Shown: positions 25,301 through 38,596, counted from the stretch's first letter. The stretch: 64,000 bases of DNA from Progne subis subis (GCA_022316685.1 JAKJHU010000256.1:124001-188000), one strand, 5' to 3'. The notes: a model not told the origin generated them from the letters alone. Translations and numbers: made by a program.

Positions 25301-28300
25301 TGCTATTTGATCCCAGGAAGAAAGAAAGAAAGATAATGGATTGACCCTCTACATGAAACAATAAAACAGAATTCTGGGTTTCTGCCATTCAAATGAATAG
25401 AAACCGGCAGCAATTCTAACACCTTTCCAGTTTCAATTTTGTTGCATCTGCAGGCATCATGCTGGAATGGTAAACATTTTAATGGTCATACTCTGTCCAC
25501 TTATACCATTACTATTTCCCTATTATCTTCTATTTTTTGTGTGGAACAGAAATGAAAAGGTGTCAGATTATTGCAAATGAAATGAATGGAGATGCCATTT
25601 GCATTCAGTTCAGCTGAAGCAAATCCCCTTCTTTCCCATTTCTTTGTTGTCCTTCAGAGAGATCTCTTACAGCTTCTGAAAATCCGTGAGGCAGGCACTG
25701 TATTTAGATAATGCTGCTGAAACTCCGTGCATCAGTCTGTCACCAATGTGATCATGCTAAACCTGTCTCTATAGAGTCCATAATTTCTTTTTAAATCTAA
25801 TTGATTCAGATTAATAGAAAGATTTCAGCTACACATGCTCTGAAAAGCTTTTTTTTTTTTTTTTTTTTTTAATAAGGATGACTCTCTAAAGAATCCAGAG
25901 CACAGAAAACCCATATAAAAGCTGATCAGCTTATATACTTGTACCTTTTTCTTTAAAATAGGCTTAGCTGAGGCACTGTCCTGTGTTGTCCTTGTTAAAG
26001 ATGAACTTGTGTATTTCCATTTCTTTGACTAAGATACAAGTTGTGAGTGTCAAGTCATATTTAATTGTTAAGCATGCAGTACATAGCATTCTGAATGTAC
26101 TCCTCCTCGAGGCTGCATTGGTTTTGAAGTGTTCCCTTCACTGGTCTGTGTCTCCCATGTCTAGAACTTTCTCTATTTTTGCTCACATGTGCCTCTAAAG
26201 TTTGGGTTAGTGAGCGATTTCTTTAAAACCAAAGTTCTCTGTAAAGAAAACAAGAGTGTTTGGAGTAAGCTGTCATGCCTGAGGATTTCTTGTGCGGACA
26301 TGCCTCCTCAGCTGACTCGAAAGGGGACCCCAGGTATGGCTGATCCTCAGGCCTACAGGTGAAGGAGAAATAACCAAGAGATAGATTGCTGGGGTGAGGG
26401 CATTACAGCACTGACTGCATATGATCTCAAGAAGCAGTCAGATAGACTGAGGAATTCAGTTTTGCATTTAGAGTCAGCATTTTAAGCTCAGATGTTTATT
26501 GGGGAAAATAAGTATATTTTTCAACCCGGTACTGTTCATGGCCCCAAACAGGTAGCGCCTGAAATGACTTTTTTCCAGAGGATATAAAAGGAACTTGTGT
26601 GATTAAGTGGGGATGTGTAGTCTATAGTCCTGGCTCCATAACCACAGCTGTAGGCCTACTCTGCAACACTGATTCGCTGCCAAAAAATAAATGATACTGC
26701 TAATTGTAACATGCAAAGAATAACTGAGGATTAATTCCGCCGTGTTGATTTTCTTAAGAGTATTTTCTTCTGCACTGGACATAAGAACACAAAAAAATGT
26801 ACTAATCAGGAAAAGTTCAGTAGAACCATAAAGTTAATTAAATTCCGGTAAAAACAGCAGCCCCAGAACATGACATCCAAATTGCCACAGACCAATAGTT
26901 CATATACTTTCATGTTAATGTGTTTTGACAAATAAAAGTTTTCATAGTTTTCAGACAGAGTTTAAAATTGTTTCCAGATAGCTTTATGAGACAGTAGCAT
27001 GTGCCCCTCTCCAAACAAAACCTTGTTCCTCCATCTGTGATTTCAGAAGGGCTACCACTGCCACTGTGGAACTGAAAGGCTGAGACAGTCTTTTCTGATT
27101 TTGCAGAGAGACTGATAATCTCAGAGAGCAAGGTTTTAACCAGAAAAAGAGATAAGTTACAGGGAGGAATCTGAGCCGTTTTAAAAAATGTTGTAGTTGA
27201 TGCTCTTAGTCCGTGTGATTTAGTTTCAGATAGTCCTGCAAAGACAGTCCTGGAAACAGTGTGTGCTGGGGAGGCCCATCAGCCTAAGAGCTGGAGAAGG
27301 CTATGGGTGCAACTACTCCAGCATGAATTTTAGCAGTGTGTGTAAAGGCACTGAATCAGGATAAAATCAAAACACTCTTATGATTATGATGCGCCTCGAT
27401 ACACCAAGACAGATAGTGTAGTTGTGTGTTCATAACTGCATGGACAGCCTATCTTTTGTACATGAAACTCATTATATGACATGTTTTATGGTATTCTAGA
27501 GGCATACATTTTGTACCTTGGAAAAATACCCAAATGAGTGGTAGAAATGAAGGCACAGATCCATGTAAAGGTTCTTTATTAAACGGCTTCCAGCCCAGTG
27601 ATAAGCTCTCCATGTTTCCTTGTGGTATGTATACTAAGCCTTCTGCAAAAGAGAAACTTTAGAAAAACAATTACATTATCAGCCCGAGAAGCAGCCTTTA
27701 TTGTCTCGCAAGCATGGAAAAGTCCCAATTCACAGCAAATTTCATACCATTTGGAAACTAACCATAGTTGCAAGCCAGACTATTGCATCTGAAATCCTCC
27801 AAGGCCGTTATAGTTCTGATTATGAATTTGGATTCAAATGTTGTGGCTGGCTCATATGAAATTAAATACAAATATGGGTCCAAGCACTCCTAGGTTTGCC
27901 AAGGTATCCAGATTCAGTTTGAAATAACTAGTTCAATCTTTATTCTTAAGCTGAAATTTTTTAACCGAAACTGTCTTTCTCACATATGATAAAAGAGTGT
28001 GGTAGAAAAGAATTTTCCAACCACCTCCAATAAAATATTCTATGAGCCCATGTTTGCCATTTTTAGATTACATGAACAATTTCTCGCAATTTCGTGCAGT
28101 TAGAGCCACACTTTTAATCAATCAGCTTGCAGAAGGATAATCATTTTAATGTCACTATGCACTCACTTTGGTTACAGAAGGTGGTTATTTATTAACTTAA
28201 CGCTGCAATTATTACTCACAAAGAAAAAAATTAAGGTTTATCTTCTTTGGCTTTTACAGGAGGAACATCCAAAAAGGCACACTGGGAGTGGTGGTGGTGA

Positions 28301-31300
28301 TATTGGAAAGAGCCTGAATTACTTAAAAATTCTTCCTTCAAAGAAGTTCATGTGTATGTACCATGTGGATGGTGAGAACATTTTTTTCTCCTTGTTCCCT
28401 AGTGATTATAGAGAATTTGCTATCTCCCCACATCACATATTCAGGTTCCGATAAATTAGATCACATTCCAGTCTCCACCAGGTTTCTCCTGGATGTTTAT
28501 GGGCATTTTCTTATATTCCTTTTCCTATTGTTTCCCAAGCTTGTTCCGTCCCTTCTTCAGAGAGAAGTAGTCATTATCCATGCTAGATAGGTTGACTATG
28601 TGGTGAAATCCTCAAGCTGGCTCATAACTAAGCATCTTTATGCTGAAGGTTTACAAATAATTTTCATCCCATCTACAGTCCCACTTAATTTTTATTTTTA
28701 CTTTACTTTTGATGAGCCAAGGCGGTATAGTTGTGCTGATTACAAGGTAGGAAAATGACTGCCACAAGATCTGGTACAGGTACTGATGTCTGAAAAGGAG
28801 CAGAAAAAATCAGTTTTATGTTCATCATAGATTTCCAAATGCAACTATTTGAATGTAATGTCTAGCTCTGGAAGTAAATAGCATCTTTGCAGTCATGTCA
28901 AAAAGTCATGAAGGAGCACCTTGGAAACACCAACAAAGCCTCCTCATTATCTTCCTTCGTCCTTCTTAAATGTGTATTTAGGAAATTAAATTCTGTCTTT
29001 TCAGGCTGTTGTCCTCACAATTTTTTTGTTATTTCCTTGTACTTCATATGCATCTGTGTCTTTTATTTTACTTAAATTGTAAAGCTTTTACTGTTACAGT
29101 AACTTTCATATTTCCTGCTTTTCAGAGCAGAAGTGGTGTCTAAGCCTCCAGTGTACTGTCATGATAACAGTAATTAAAGAGCAGCAGCAGCACTGAATTG
29201 CCTAATATAGAAAAGGATTTGTGTACTGACTATTGAATGGGAAGGTCAGAACATTGAGTTTCTCTTGTCTAATGGTCCTGACAGATGCTCAACATCCAGC
29301 ATGAGTTTTGTTCTGGTTTTACGAGGGTGCAAGGGATGCAACTTTTTATTATAAGGTTTCTTCCCATGTAGCTTTAGAATCTGCATCGGGAGTGAAGATG
29401 GAGGTTGTAGAAGGATCAAGAACAGCTGTGAAGGAGCATGAACTGTTAGCTTCAGAAATAGCGTGGGGATGTTTTTCCTGGGCATCTAGAGGCTGATGTG
29501 TGCATATTGTTGCAATCTGTAAAGTTAAGTTTGAAACTGTTAAAAGTTGCTTCGGGAAGAACAATTAAAAGGAAAAAATCAGCAGGGATTGCTTTTAAAT
29601 CCTCTATTTTCTTATTCAGGAGTTCAGAACTTTCCCATTTACAAAGTTTCTTATTGTAGCCTATTAATTTGCAATTTAAACTATCAGCAAAAACGTACCA
29701 AAAGTTACTTTCTCCTGTACACATAATGCATACACAGCCTTCTCTGGGAAACAAGGACTGCGGGGGTTGTGTACAATTTTTGCTCTGTTTGTTGCATAAT
29801 GCAGAAAATCCTGGTAATCTAAAACCTAAGCACTTCTGTGAACCACCCTTCCTGGAGAGAAACATTTTATGTGTTTCAGTAATAGGCAGAAAATAAGTTT
29901 ATAAAGTAACCGAGGATACAATCATAATGTCAGAGCAAATCCTGACAAAAGTCCTGAATGGAGCATTCTGTGCTCTCCAGCAAGTGCCATTTTCCTTGCT
30001 ATCTTGTCTGCACTTACAGTTGCTTTCTGTGTACATGACAATAGGGTCTGCAATTGAAAGCAGATGGCAAGAGAGGCATGACCAACAACACTTCGCTGCT
30101 TTGCCGATTCTTTAATAAAATTGGGAAAATCAATTCAGTTTCTAGCTTTTCTCGAAGAAGTGTTGCCCAACAAGATAGAGAATGATGAATGTTGATCTCT
30201 TGAAACCACTAAAGCATAAAGCATTACAAAAGGGTTTTTTTAATATAACAGTGTGATAAAGCAGGCTTCTGTTGATGAATCACAGTGATGTGGCTGTCCT
30301 AACGCTTATCTAAAACTGTGAAAAATGAAATCATTAGTAAAAATAAAATGCAAATATTACTGACTGCTGAAACATTTTTCTTCCCATGTTTCAGGTTGGA
30401 TTTTCAACTCCCTGTGTGACATTTACACGCACCAAGATGAAAATAAGATGCATTAACTTACTTTCTCCCCGTATCTCAGTAAAAATTAGTGAAACAAGAG
30501 AGCTGAAATGCCATCTGCTGTTAAAACAAAGCTACCTGACAGGATAAAAGAGAAACCAGGACAGATGAGTATTATATACAAAGCATGAAAAGAACATTGT
30601 AGTTACAATCCATAGACCACTTTCTGTCTTTGAATACCTAAGGATGAAATAAGAAAACTAAAAGGGGAGAAGATGCTACCCCAATGCCAGCCAAAGACTG
30701 ATTTCACAGTATCTCACAAATACTGAAGTTAGGATATTAAGATGCAGAATACTAATTCAACAGGTTATGCCCAGTTCCCGAGCCTGTATTCAAATCCTAC
30801 TTCCAGCCTCTATCTGTGCCTAACAATGTCTGGTTATTTCAGGATTAGTCCTGGGATGCAGCTTCTGTTCTGGTTTTACAGGAAGCAAAATGTTTCTCTC
30901 TCCTGGTAGAAAAGGATGCAGAAAAAGAGCTGTGGACCCACTCTGTGGAGTTTTCCTCCTCTTCACTCCTCTGAAGGAGATTCCCTTCTCAAATGAATCA
31001 TATTGCTGTTAACTGTCCTCTGAGCAGGAGCTGTAGACAGGGCAGTTTGTCATTGCCCGGAGATGCATGTACCTACAATTGATCAATATGGTCCCTTCTT
31101 AAGAATATGTTTAGGTAATTTTTTCTCTTAATATTAGTGTGGTTAGAGCTTAATGTAGTCTGATCTCATCTCACACCATAGAAATGCACTTATGCTTCCA
31201 ACTTGCTTGAAGCCTTCAGAAATTACAAGCTTCTGGCCAGAACAAAACCCTGAAGTGTAGTTGTCATCAGTGCGGATACTGTGGGAGTAGCACATTTGTC

Positions 31301-31669
31301 TTTTGCTTTCCATTCCACTGTCTTGTCTGATATCAAATTTTAAGATGAAGTTTTGATCTTTTATCCACAGGTTATCTTTTGGCATTGTGGCTTATCAAAA
31401 AAACGGTTTATCAAAAGCTTAAAGAGAATGGTCAACAGCTGCCTTGCCAAGCCACCACTTTATTTTGAAGGTTTATTTAATCTGTTTAAGTCTTTATAAT
31501 GGACCGGGTATGCACACAAGGTGTATTTCTTTGATGAGATGTAGCTAAATAGCAAGCTGAATGCTAGGGTGGAAAGGTATACTAAAAATAGATCCAAATA
31601 AATAAGTCCAAAGCAGACTACCAAAAGAACACACTTTACCACACATGTTTCTTTGTTCTGAAGCAGGAG
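14407..31669. other. AT-rich gene desert
   Basis: About 17 kb with no convincing exon, RNA gene or CpG-rich promoter on either strand. It holds A/T homopolymers (16200-16216, 16336-16384, 18339-18372, 25851-25870) and occasional non-repetitive stretches that could be conserved noncoding DNA (for example 27,560-27,900). Confidence 0.6.
16336..16384. repeat. Poly(A) run of 49 bases
   Basis: Uninterrupted A run followed by GAAAGAAAGA. A second run of 16-17 A lies 120 bases upstream. No upstream coding homology was seen that would mark it as a processed pseudogene. Confidence 0.9.
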
Positions 31670-32368
31670 TGTCTTGGTTTTGAAAGACAGTTGTCTGCTG
31701 AGGAAACTAGAACCTCCCTTGGAATGGAGAATGTAAACCCCCTTCCCTCCAATTATTATAATTTTGCAATTAGGGGCTTTCAGGAAAAGATATGGGAAAT
31801 AACAGTTCTTTACTAGGAATATTAAAAATAAAAAGGAAAATAAAAATGTAGTAGTACAAAAAATACAAGCAAGGAAGAAAACAAGGATCCTGGAAAAAAC
31901 CCTGACAGAGTCAGGGATACGACCTGGCATCCTGGTGGTCAGGGTGTTGGAAGCAGTCCAGATAAGTCCTCCTGCAGTAACAGATGTGTTTCTGTGGGGT
32001 GGAGATGGTCCTGTAGAAAGCCCAGTGGTGACAAGATGGGTCCAGTTTTCCTCCAGGAATCCAGTGCAAAACCAGGATCCCTTGTGCCCTTCAGTCCCAG
32101 TTTTTATCCAGCTGGGAAGAGCTGGCTCCACCCCCACTGGGTGGAGTATCTCCCAATGGGATGATGGAATGTGTCATGTCACTGATGGGCCCTAAAGGCC
32201 CATTATCAGAAGATGTCCCCCTGGAGGATCAAGGGGTGATGAAAGAGATAAGAAACACTGCCCCACCTGGGTTTAATGACTGGGCCATTATCAGAAGGCA
32301 TCCTTCTCCTTCCCCCCTGGAGGAGCAAGAGGAAGACAAAACGTCTCCCAGAAAACCAGCCTTCAACA
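31670..32368. mobile_element. ERV LTR, passerine type (3' limit approximate)
   Basis: Starts TGTCTTGGTTTTGAAAGAC, a common passerine LTR beginning, and contains TTTACTAGGAATATTAAAA. The right end is probably near CAGCCTTCAACA; no target duplication could be found, so the limit is uncertain. A 225-codon minus frame across it (31460-32137) is not a gene. Confidence 0.65.
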
Positions 32369-32948
32369 GATGAAATAGAATATACATTTCTAGGTTACAT
32401 AATCCACTATGAAGGAGAAAGTAAAAAGTAGGATAGATGGAAATCACGTTAATATATGTTGCAGGGGGAGATGTTAAGGTAACGATATTTGTAATTATAA
32501 TAGTCATAAACGCAAGTCTGCACACCTAAAAAATAGAAAATAATGCATAAGTCTGTTCTTTTTTGTGAGGTTTTTTTTTTTCTTTTTTTTTTTTTTCTCC
32601 TTAGTGCAGGAGAAAATACTTACTAGGCATCCAGAGACATTAAGATTTTGGTTTTCTTCATTGGAAATTAATTTAGAAATGTTGCTTAGTTGTACAATTC
32701 CTACAGTTCCTATCAGAGTGTAGCGGTTCTGAGCAATATCTTGGTTAGAGAGGCCCCAGACCACTGTTTCCCAATACAGGACAGCGTAAATGTGACTGCC
32801 TGTGTCACTCAGTATGTTTGAACAGTGTAGTGGGATGGGTATAGCGCTGCCATTTTTGCAGGCACAAAGATGCTGGTGGGTTCTTGAATACCCCTAATTA
32901 TGTTGAGGACTAGAGTGGGATTTGTAAATGGATCATAGGATATATGGT

Positions 32949-33513
32949 TGCATGTTTTTCACCCCAGCTGGGAACCAAGGCCCAGGCAGTGCTTGCTCAC
33001 TTCCCCACCAGCAGGACCAGGGAGAGAATCAGAAGGGTAAAAGGCAGAAAATTAATGGATTAAGACAATTCAGTAAGGAAAGCAAAAGACATATATAGAA
33101 GCAAAGTAAAACAAGGCATTAATTCACTGCTTCCCATGGGCAGGCAGGAGTTCAGCCCAGCAGAGCACACCCCAATCACTGTGTCTTAGGCAGACAAAAC
33201 CATCACTCTAGATGTTCCCTCCTTCTTCTCTCTGCTTTATATACTGATATACAATGATGTCCCATGGTCTGGAGTGTCCCTTTGGTCAACCTGTCCTGGC
33301 TGTTCCCCCCTCCCACCCTCCCAGGCACCCCCAGCTTCCTTCACCAGCATGGCTGGTATGAAAAGCAGAAAAGGCCTTGGCTCTGTGAGATCCCTGCTCA
33401 GCAATAACAAAAACATCTCTGTGTTATCAACCCTGTGTTCAGCACAAATCCAAAGCACAGCCCCATACCAGCCCCTGGGAAGGAAATCAACTTGACCCCA
33501 GCCAAAATCAGCA
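32949..33513. mobile_element. ERV LTR, widespread avian type
   Basis: Motifs CACTGCTTCCCATGGGCAGG, GCTTTATATACTGA, AACATCTCTGTGTTATCAAC and CAGCACAAATCCAAAGCAC, ending CCAGCCAAAATCAGCA, are the pattern of an abundant bird LTR. TTTATATAC is a candidate TATA element. Ends are approximate and no clear target duplication was found. Confidence 0.75.
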
Positions 33514-36025
33514 GAATAGTTCAGATTGGAAGAGACCATGTATTTCCCCAGAGCAGAATTCACTTGGAAATCAAGCCAAGTTGCTCAGGGTTTTAACCAG
33601 CAAGACCTCGAAACCTCTGAGGGTGGAGACCACCTGGGCAAGCTCTGGGCAACAAGGTAAGATTATCCTGGATGGAACATTTGTTTTCCAAATTTGATCC
33701 ACTGGAACTGTCTTAAATTTAACATTTATTTTGTCTTTTCTGTTTTACCAAATTTCTGTTTCTGAGAAGTGACTATTTCCTCAGCACTTCTTAGCTAAAA
33801 CAGATTGTTACGAAAAACAAAACAAAATCAAAAACAAACCTGCTAAGAACAAGCAATTGGAAAGGTTGCAATAGAAATGGATGTAGTGGCTTTCTTCGTC
33901 TATGAACTGCAATAATGTCTTTCTGTCCTTGGATGTTGTTACGAGACCAATCTAGAGTCTACTGAAATTTAGGGGACTCAGCCCCTGAGTGAAAATTTAA
34001 AGGTATAAAATATCTTTCCACAAGGATAACTTGATTTGATTTGCTAGACTAACCTTCGCATCATATGAGTGAATAGAAAAATACAGTTTTTTATCAGACA
34101 ATGAATTTTAAATCAAATATTATTTGACTACAGGCAAACAAAAAGCCTCTTCACAATTCATAACTTGTGTCTGAAAGATCATCAATACAACACTATTAGT
34201 CCTGTTAATGATGATTATTAGCTTATTCCATAATTAAATTTGTATTTAATCAAACAGTGTAAGCTATATTCCTCCGTAAAATGTAAAAATAGAGAAATTG
34301 ATTAAGTATAGAGAAAGATCAGAAAGGGAGCAGGATTTTCTTTGTAAAATCTGTTAATAAAATCTCTCAAACATCAGTGGTTGTTAGACAAAAATCTTGC
34401 AGTGACCAATGATTAGACAGTATTAGTTGAAAAGTTACTTTTCAACTAATATGTACTTAATATACATTATTGATATACCTTCAGTATAAATATACTTTAG
34501 GTAGAAATATTTCACCAGTTAAAAATATTGCATGCAATTACTTGTATCTATTTCAGGAAGGAAAAAAATAAGTGATATCCCTCTTCTTTTTTTAATCAAT
34601 AGGTTTTGCATTTCTGTGAGATTTGGGGCCTTATTCCCCCAACCACCTGTCTAGAATATGCATAGATTTTATCAGAAGAAGGAAGTATTTTGCAGCTTAG
34701 ATGATCCATCAAACAAACAGTGCAGAGCAGGAATGGTACAAGTTTGTCATCCAAAAATCAAATTTGTGCTAGAAAGCTCCACATATGCATCGTTTCCTTC
34801 ACTGCATTCAAACTCCATTTGATGAGACTGACTTACAGTCCACATCATTGGCTTTTCCTGAATTACATTTTCTTTCCAAAACCATGAGACTGATTACTAA
34901 TGCACACACAGGACTATGGTCATCAGAGCATAAGTAAGAAAATAGGAAAATATTATTGAACATAATAGAATCTGTGAAGTTTTATCTATAATATACATGT
35001 AAGTGAAGACAGAAAGGTGAATGGGCTTCTGAAGTTCCAAACTTTGACATTTGACTTCTGGCAGCAAATGAGAAATCACCAAGTTTAACCATTAATACGA
35101 AGTGTTTACATGCTTGGTGAATACATTAAGTGAATTGTAATGAAATAGTTTTCTTTTCCTCATACTATTTGTTCAACTGAAGGGGTTTTTTTTAATGCAG
35201 AAAGAGGAGGTGCTTTTAATATAGGGATAGTGCCAATTGTAAGCTCTTTGGTGTAGAATATTTTTTCTGTGTTAATATGAAATGGTTTTGTGTTACTGAA
35301 TTTATATGGGGCACAGAGCACAGATTGCTCAGTACAAGATCTTGTTTCTACTTACATTGAGAGGAGATCTGAGCAAAGAAAAAATAGAATGAGAAATGTC
35401 CCATCTCTATATAATATATCTTGTTAACACCAGGGAGTCACAGTTGTTGAAGTAATTAGATAAGGCTTTGTTTCTTTCACCTAAAGGAGAAGCCATGTGA
35501 TGACGAAATAGAAAAGAAAATTGCTAGACCTCATGTATTGCAATTCTCTATTTCTACTGTGTTGTTTTCTTCAGTAAAATGCTTACTCCAGAATATCACC
35601 ATCTACAACAAGGAATATTTCTATGTTAGAACGAAATTATGGATGTGCTTTTGAACTTAAACCCATATCATCTCTAGAAGGTATGTAAATGGCTTCACAA
35701 TGGATTCCAGTAAGAAAATGTGTGGATATATACTGCTTCCACTAGGCAGATTCTGCCAGTTTTCAAAGTGATAATCAAAATACATAATTTCCCACTAGAC
35801 TGAGGATTGATTTGCACAAAGATTTTTTTTTCAACAAATCTGTATTTTTGGGTTCATGAAAAGTCCGTGAAAATCAAAGGAATCACTTTAAAAATAAGTC
35901 AATTACGAATCAAATAGAATTTCTCACTATTCAAATTGTTACACTGAAAACAACAGGAAGATAAATGGAAAAAAACCCAAAAAAAACAACAAAACAAAAA
36001 CACAGGAATTGGGTGACAGTATCTT
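33514..36025. other. AT-rich intergenic DNA
   Basis: No gene seen. Contains the palindrome at 34,421-34,451 and an A/CAAA-rich run near 35,966-36,000. Confidence 0.6.
34421..34451. repeat. 31-bp near-perfect palindrome
   Basis: Left arm TATTAGTTGAAAAGT, a single T, right arm ACTTTTCAACTAATA: 15-bp arms without mismatch. Symmetry stops sharply outside. Could be a hairpin, a binding site for a dimeric factor or a chance event. Confidence 0.95.
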
Positions 36026-36250
36026 TTGTCGTACAGCTTCATCAGTGTTACAATCTGGTTATTAAAATTCGAAGTCTCTGATCAAATTAAGGTGCAAATA
36101 AGATCATATGCTGAGGCCAATTGTATGCAATTTATTTAGGAGTAAGTGTGAGGAAATGAGAAAGAAAGAGAGAGCAGGACTGTGACAAATTAAGTAGAAA
36201 ATACTACAACTCCATGGATGCTGATAGCATAATTTGATACTCTTCATCTG
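36026..36250. mobile_element. Diverged LTR-like segment at left edge of the array
   Basis: CTGGTTATTAAAATTCG, AAATTAAGGTGCAAATAAGA and GAGAAAGAAAGAGAGAGC follow, at lower identity, the order of motifs in the LTR-like segments at 40,345 and 46,228. It abuts the array start at 36,316. Confidence 0.4.
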
Positions 36251-36611
36251 GTCTACTTGGTGGTGAGGATCCTGGAAAACATAGCAACCAAAGGATTAAT
36301 ATGCAATTTGGACAGGTGGGAAGAGCCAAGTACCTCCCCTGGTGGGGACAAGTTGGACAGAGTCTCTTGCAGCAGGCTCTGGATCTGTGTCAGCCCTTTG
36401 CAGCACGAGCTGTGTTCCGCTGCAAGGGCTCAGCACTGAGTCTGGGTGTCGCTTTGGGGGTCTTGGCTGGATTATGGCAGCTCCTCATCAGCCCCTGACG
36501 GGAATGTCAAGTGGATGTGGCTTGCCAGGGTGGGGATTTTACAGCTGAGCCAGTTTGTGTGAGGGAGGTTGGGTGTCCACTGCCTGTGATCAGAAGTTAC
36601 AACACAACCCC

Positions 36612-36735
36612 AGGAGAAGAGGACATGGACCTGCTGGAATGAGTTCAGAGGAGAGTGAGGGAGATGCTCAGAGGGCTGGAGCACCTGTGCTATAAAGACA
36701 GGCTGGGCGGAGAATGTGTTTCAGGTGGCTTCGGG
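36612..36735 (+). mobile_element. CR1 retrotransposon fragment (unit 1, truncated)
   Basis: GACATGGACCTGCTGGAATG, AGAGGGCTGGAGCACCTGTG and GACAGGCTGGGC follow the avian CR1 consensus in sense orientation. The 5' part seen in unit 2 is deleted here. Confidence 0.75.
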
Positions 36736-36805
36736 AGAGATGCCTGTGCCCGAATTGAGGCACAAATGAGACCGTGTGATGACAACATCCAGATTTTATT
36801 TAATG

Positions 36806-37455
36806 TGGTGGTGTGTATTTGAGAAGTTATTATTAAGTTATCCTCCCAATGGTTTATCCCTGTTACCCCCCCGATATGTGTGGTTTTACCCCTAGTTTCT
36901 CCTCCCTTGTCCAGCTGTCATTCACCCCCTAGATCCACCTGTTACCTCATTTACATGTTGTCATTCCTGCTTAGTCCCTTCCTTTATTTATAGAGGGTTC
37001 CCTGTCACTCCTAACCCCCGCCTGAGAATTCCCCTTTATCTCGATGCCCCACTGGCCCATGTGACCCTTGCCGCTCCCTTGCCTTCCCTAAAGGTTGTCA
37101 GCTTGTGAGTCCCTCCTTACTGCCCTCCCCGTTGTAGGCCAGATTGGCCCAAGAATTGTATCCTCTCCCCCTTCCTCCCCCGTTTAAAAGACAGTGTAAG
37201 CAAGCACGGGCTCTTTGGGTTTTGGCCGCTGCAGCCCTTGGGAGAATGAATCCTTTGGGACACACGCGAGAAACCCTTCCCTGTCCTTTGTTCCGATCCG
37301 CGGCGCAGCACGGCCGATTGCCCTGGAGAGCCGGCAGCGCCGCTCCTCAGCGCTACCCGAGCCCCATCTGGAACCGGGAGCGGCCGCTCTCGGCGCGGTG
37401 CCGGGCTGTGCGGGCTAGATGGGTTTCTGCAGCATTGGGTCAATTTAGCATGGAT
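36806..37455 (+). mobile_element. LTR-like ERV segment (unit 1)
   Basis: GC-rich segment with TTTAAAAG as possible TATA element near 37,182 and GAGAATGAATCC as a degenerate polyadenylation signal near 37,243. It then runs into a very GC-rich tail (CGGCCGATTGCCCTGG, GGAGCGGCCGCTCTCGG). Repeated at 42,015-42,645. Exact ends and family are uncertain. Confidence 0.45.
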
Positions 37456-37614
37456 TTTATTTGACAAGAACTGTGAGGGAGAGACATGGAAAGAAACAGG
37501 AGTGAGAACTCAGAGAAAGATTGCATAAGATAATCAGGTGGAACTGGATGATATTTTAGTTCTTTCCCAACCCAAATTAAACTGTGACCCTAGAACATGT
37601 GTGGATGTGTATTT

Positions 37615-38040
37615 TAACTTGATATTATTAATATTGTCGTCATCATTGTTTTATTTATGTTTATTTTTATTAGAATTATTTACTACTACTACTATCCTTC
37701 TTCTTCTATCTATACTTATAACTATTATTACATTTACTGCTACTACTATTTCTTCTTCATCCTAGTCTTCTTATTTTTATTCTTCTTATTCTTCTTCTTA
37801 TTTTTCTTCTTATTTTACTTAATTTTCTTATTCCTATAACTATTTAGTCTTATGTGCTTCTTCGTCTTCTTGTTCTGCTACTAGAACTTTTTTCATTGTC
37901 TTATTTTTCTCATTTTATTTTCTACAACTATTTTTTCTTCTACATCTTCTTATTCCTATTCCTATTCCTATTTACTGCTACTGTGTCTTCATCTTCTTCA
38001 TTTCCTTCTACCTATTCCTTTTCTTGTTGTATTTCTTTTT
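37615..38040. repeat. Pyrimidine-rich TTC/TTA/TAC simple repeat (unit 1)
   Basis: About 400 bases made of TAC, TTC, TTA and CTT triplets with scattered substitutions, for example TACTACTACTACTATCC and TTCTTATTCTTCTTCTTAT. Open frames across it are low-complexity artefacts. Read on the minus strand it contains AATAAA-like hexamers that could end the upstream gene's transcript. Confidence 0.85.
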
Positions 38041-38264
38041 TCTGTTCATTTTGGTGGGGTTTGCGTCTTTTTTGGCGTGAGGATTTTTTGCTTTGTTTTT
38101 CTATTACTATTCTTCTAATGCAACTTCCATTTGTCTGGGACGGATTGCGTTTGTCGTGGTCCTGGAGTGTGTAGTTGCGTCCTGATAAGAATATATCCTG
38201 TTTGTGCCCATTCCTCAGGGATAAAATCCCAAAAGATCACATGTCATCCTTTCTGGAGTAGAGG

Positions 38265-38490
38265 AGGACACAGCATTGGATTGCCTTTCCGATGACATTG
38301 TAGAAAGAATGTTTCCATGGAAGAGTGGTCAGGCATTGGAAGAAGCTCTTCAGGGAGGTGGTGGAGTCACAGTCGCTGGTGGTGCTGGAGCCATCTGCAT
38401 GTGGTACTGGGGGACAGGCTGATGGTGGTGGTGCCGGCTGACGGTGGGGCTGGACGGCTTTGAAGGTCTCTTTGCACCCTGGAGAGGCTG
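38265..38490 (+). mobile_element. CR1 3' part (unit 1)
   Basis: The phrase GGTCAGGCATTGG ... CTTCAGGGAGGTGGTGGAGTCAC and a later GGCTTTGAAGGTCTCTTTGCA match the CR1 3' untranslated part. It is antisense to the acidic-protein gene and lies just past its stop codon, so it would form the 3' UTR of that gene. An open frame here (38237-38509 minus) is read as UTR. Confidence 0.65.
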
Positions 38491-38596
38491 CAGGGCCGTG
38501 TCCAGGCAAAGGCAGCGCGTGTGGCTCCCTCAGGAGGCTGGGCAGGCTGCGGGCCAGCCGGCATCTGCGGGGCAGGGCTGGCGCCGGCGGCGGGCC

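Noticed and set aside
31460..32137. Minus-strand open frame of 225 codons
   Set aside because: Lies almost wholly in an LTR and has LTR-like rather than coding composition; no retroviral protein motif seen.
37144..37464. Open frames on both strands in the GC-rich segment
   Set aside because: Located in an LTR-like segment; frames are not conserved in length between units 1 and 2.
37538..38174. Open frames rich in Phe, Leu, Ser and Tyr
   Set aside because: Translation of a pyrimidine-rich simple repeat.
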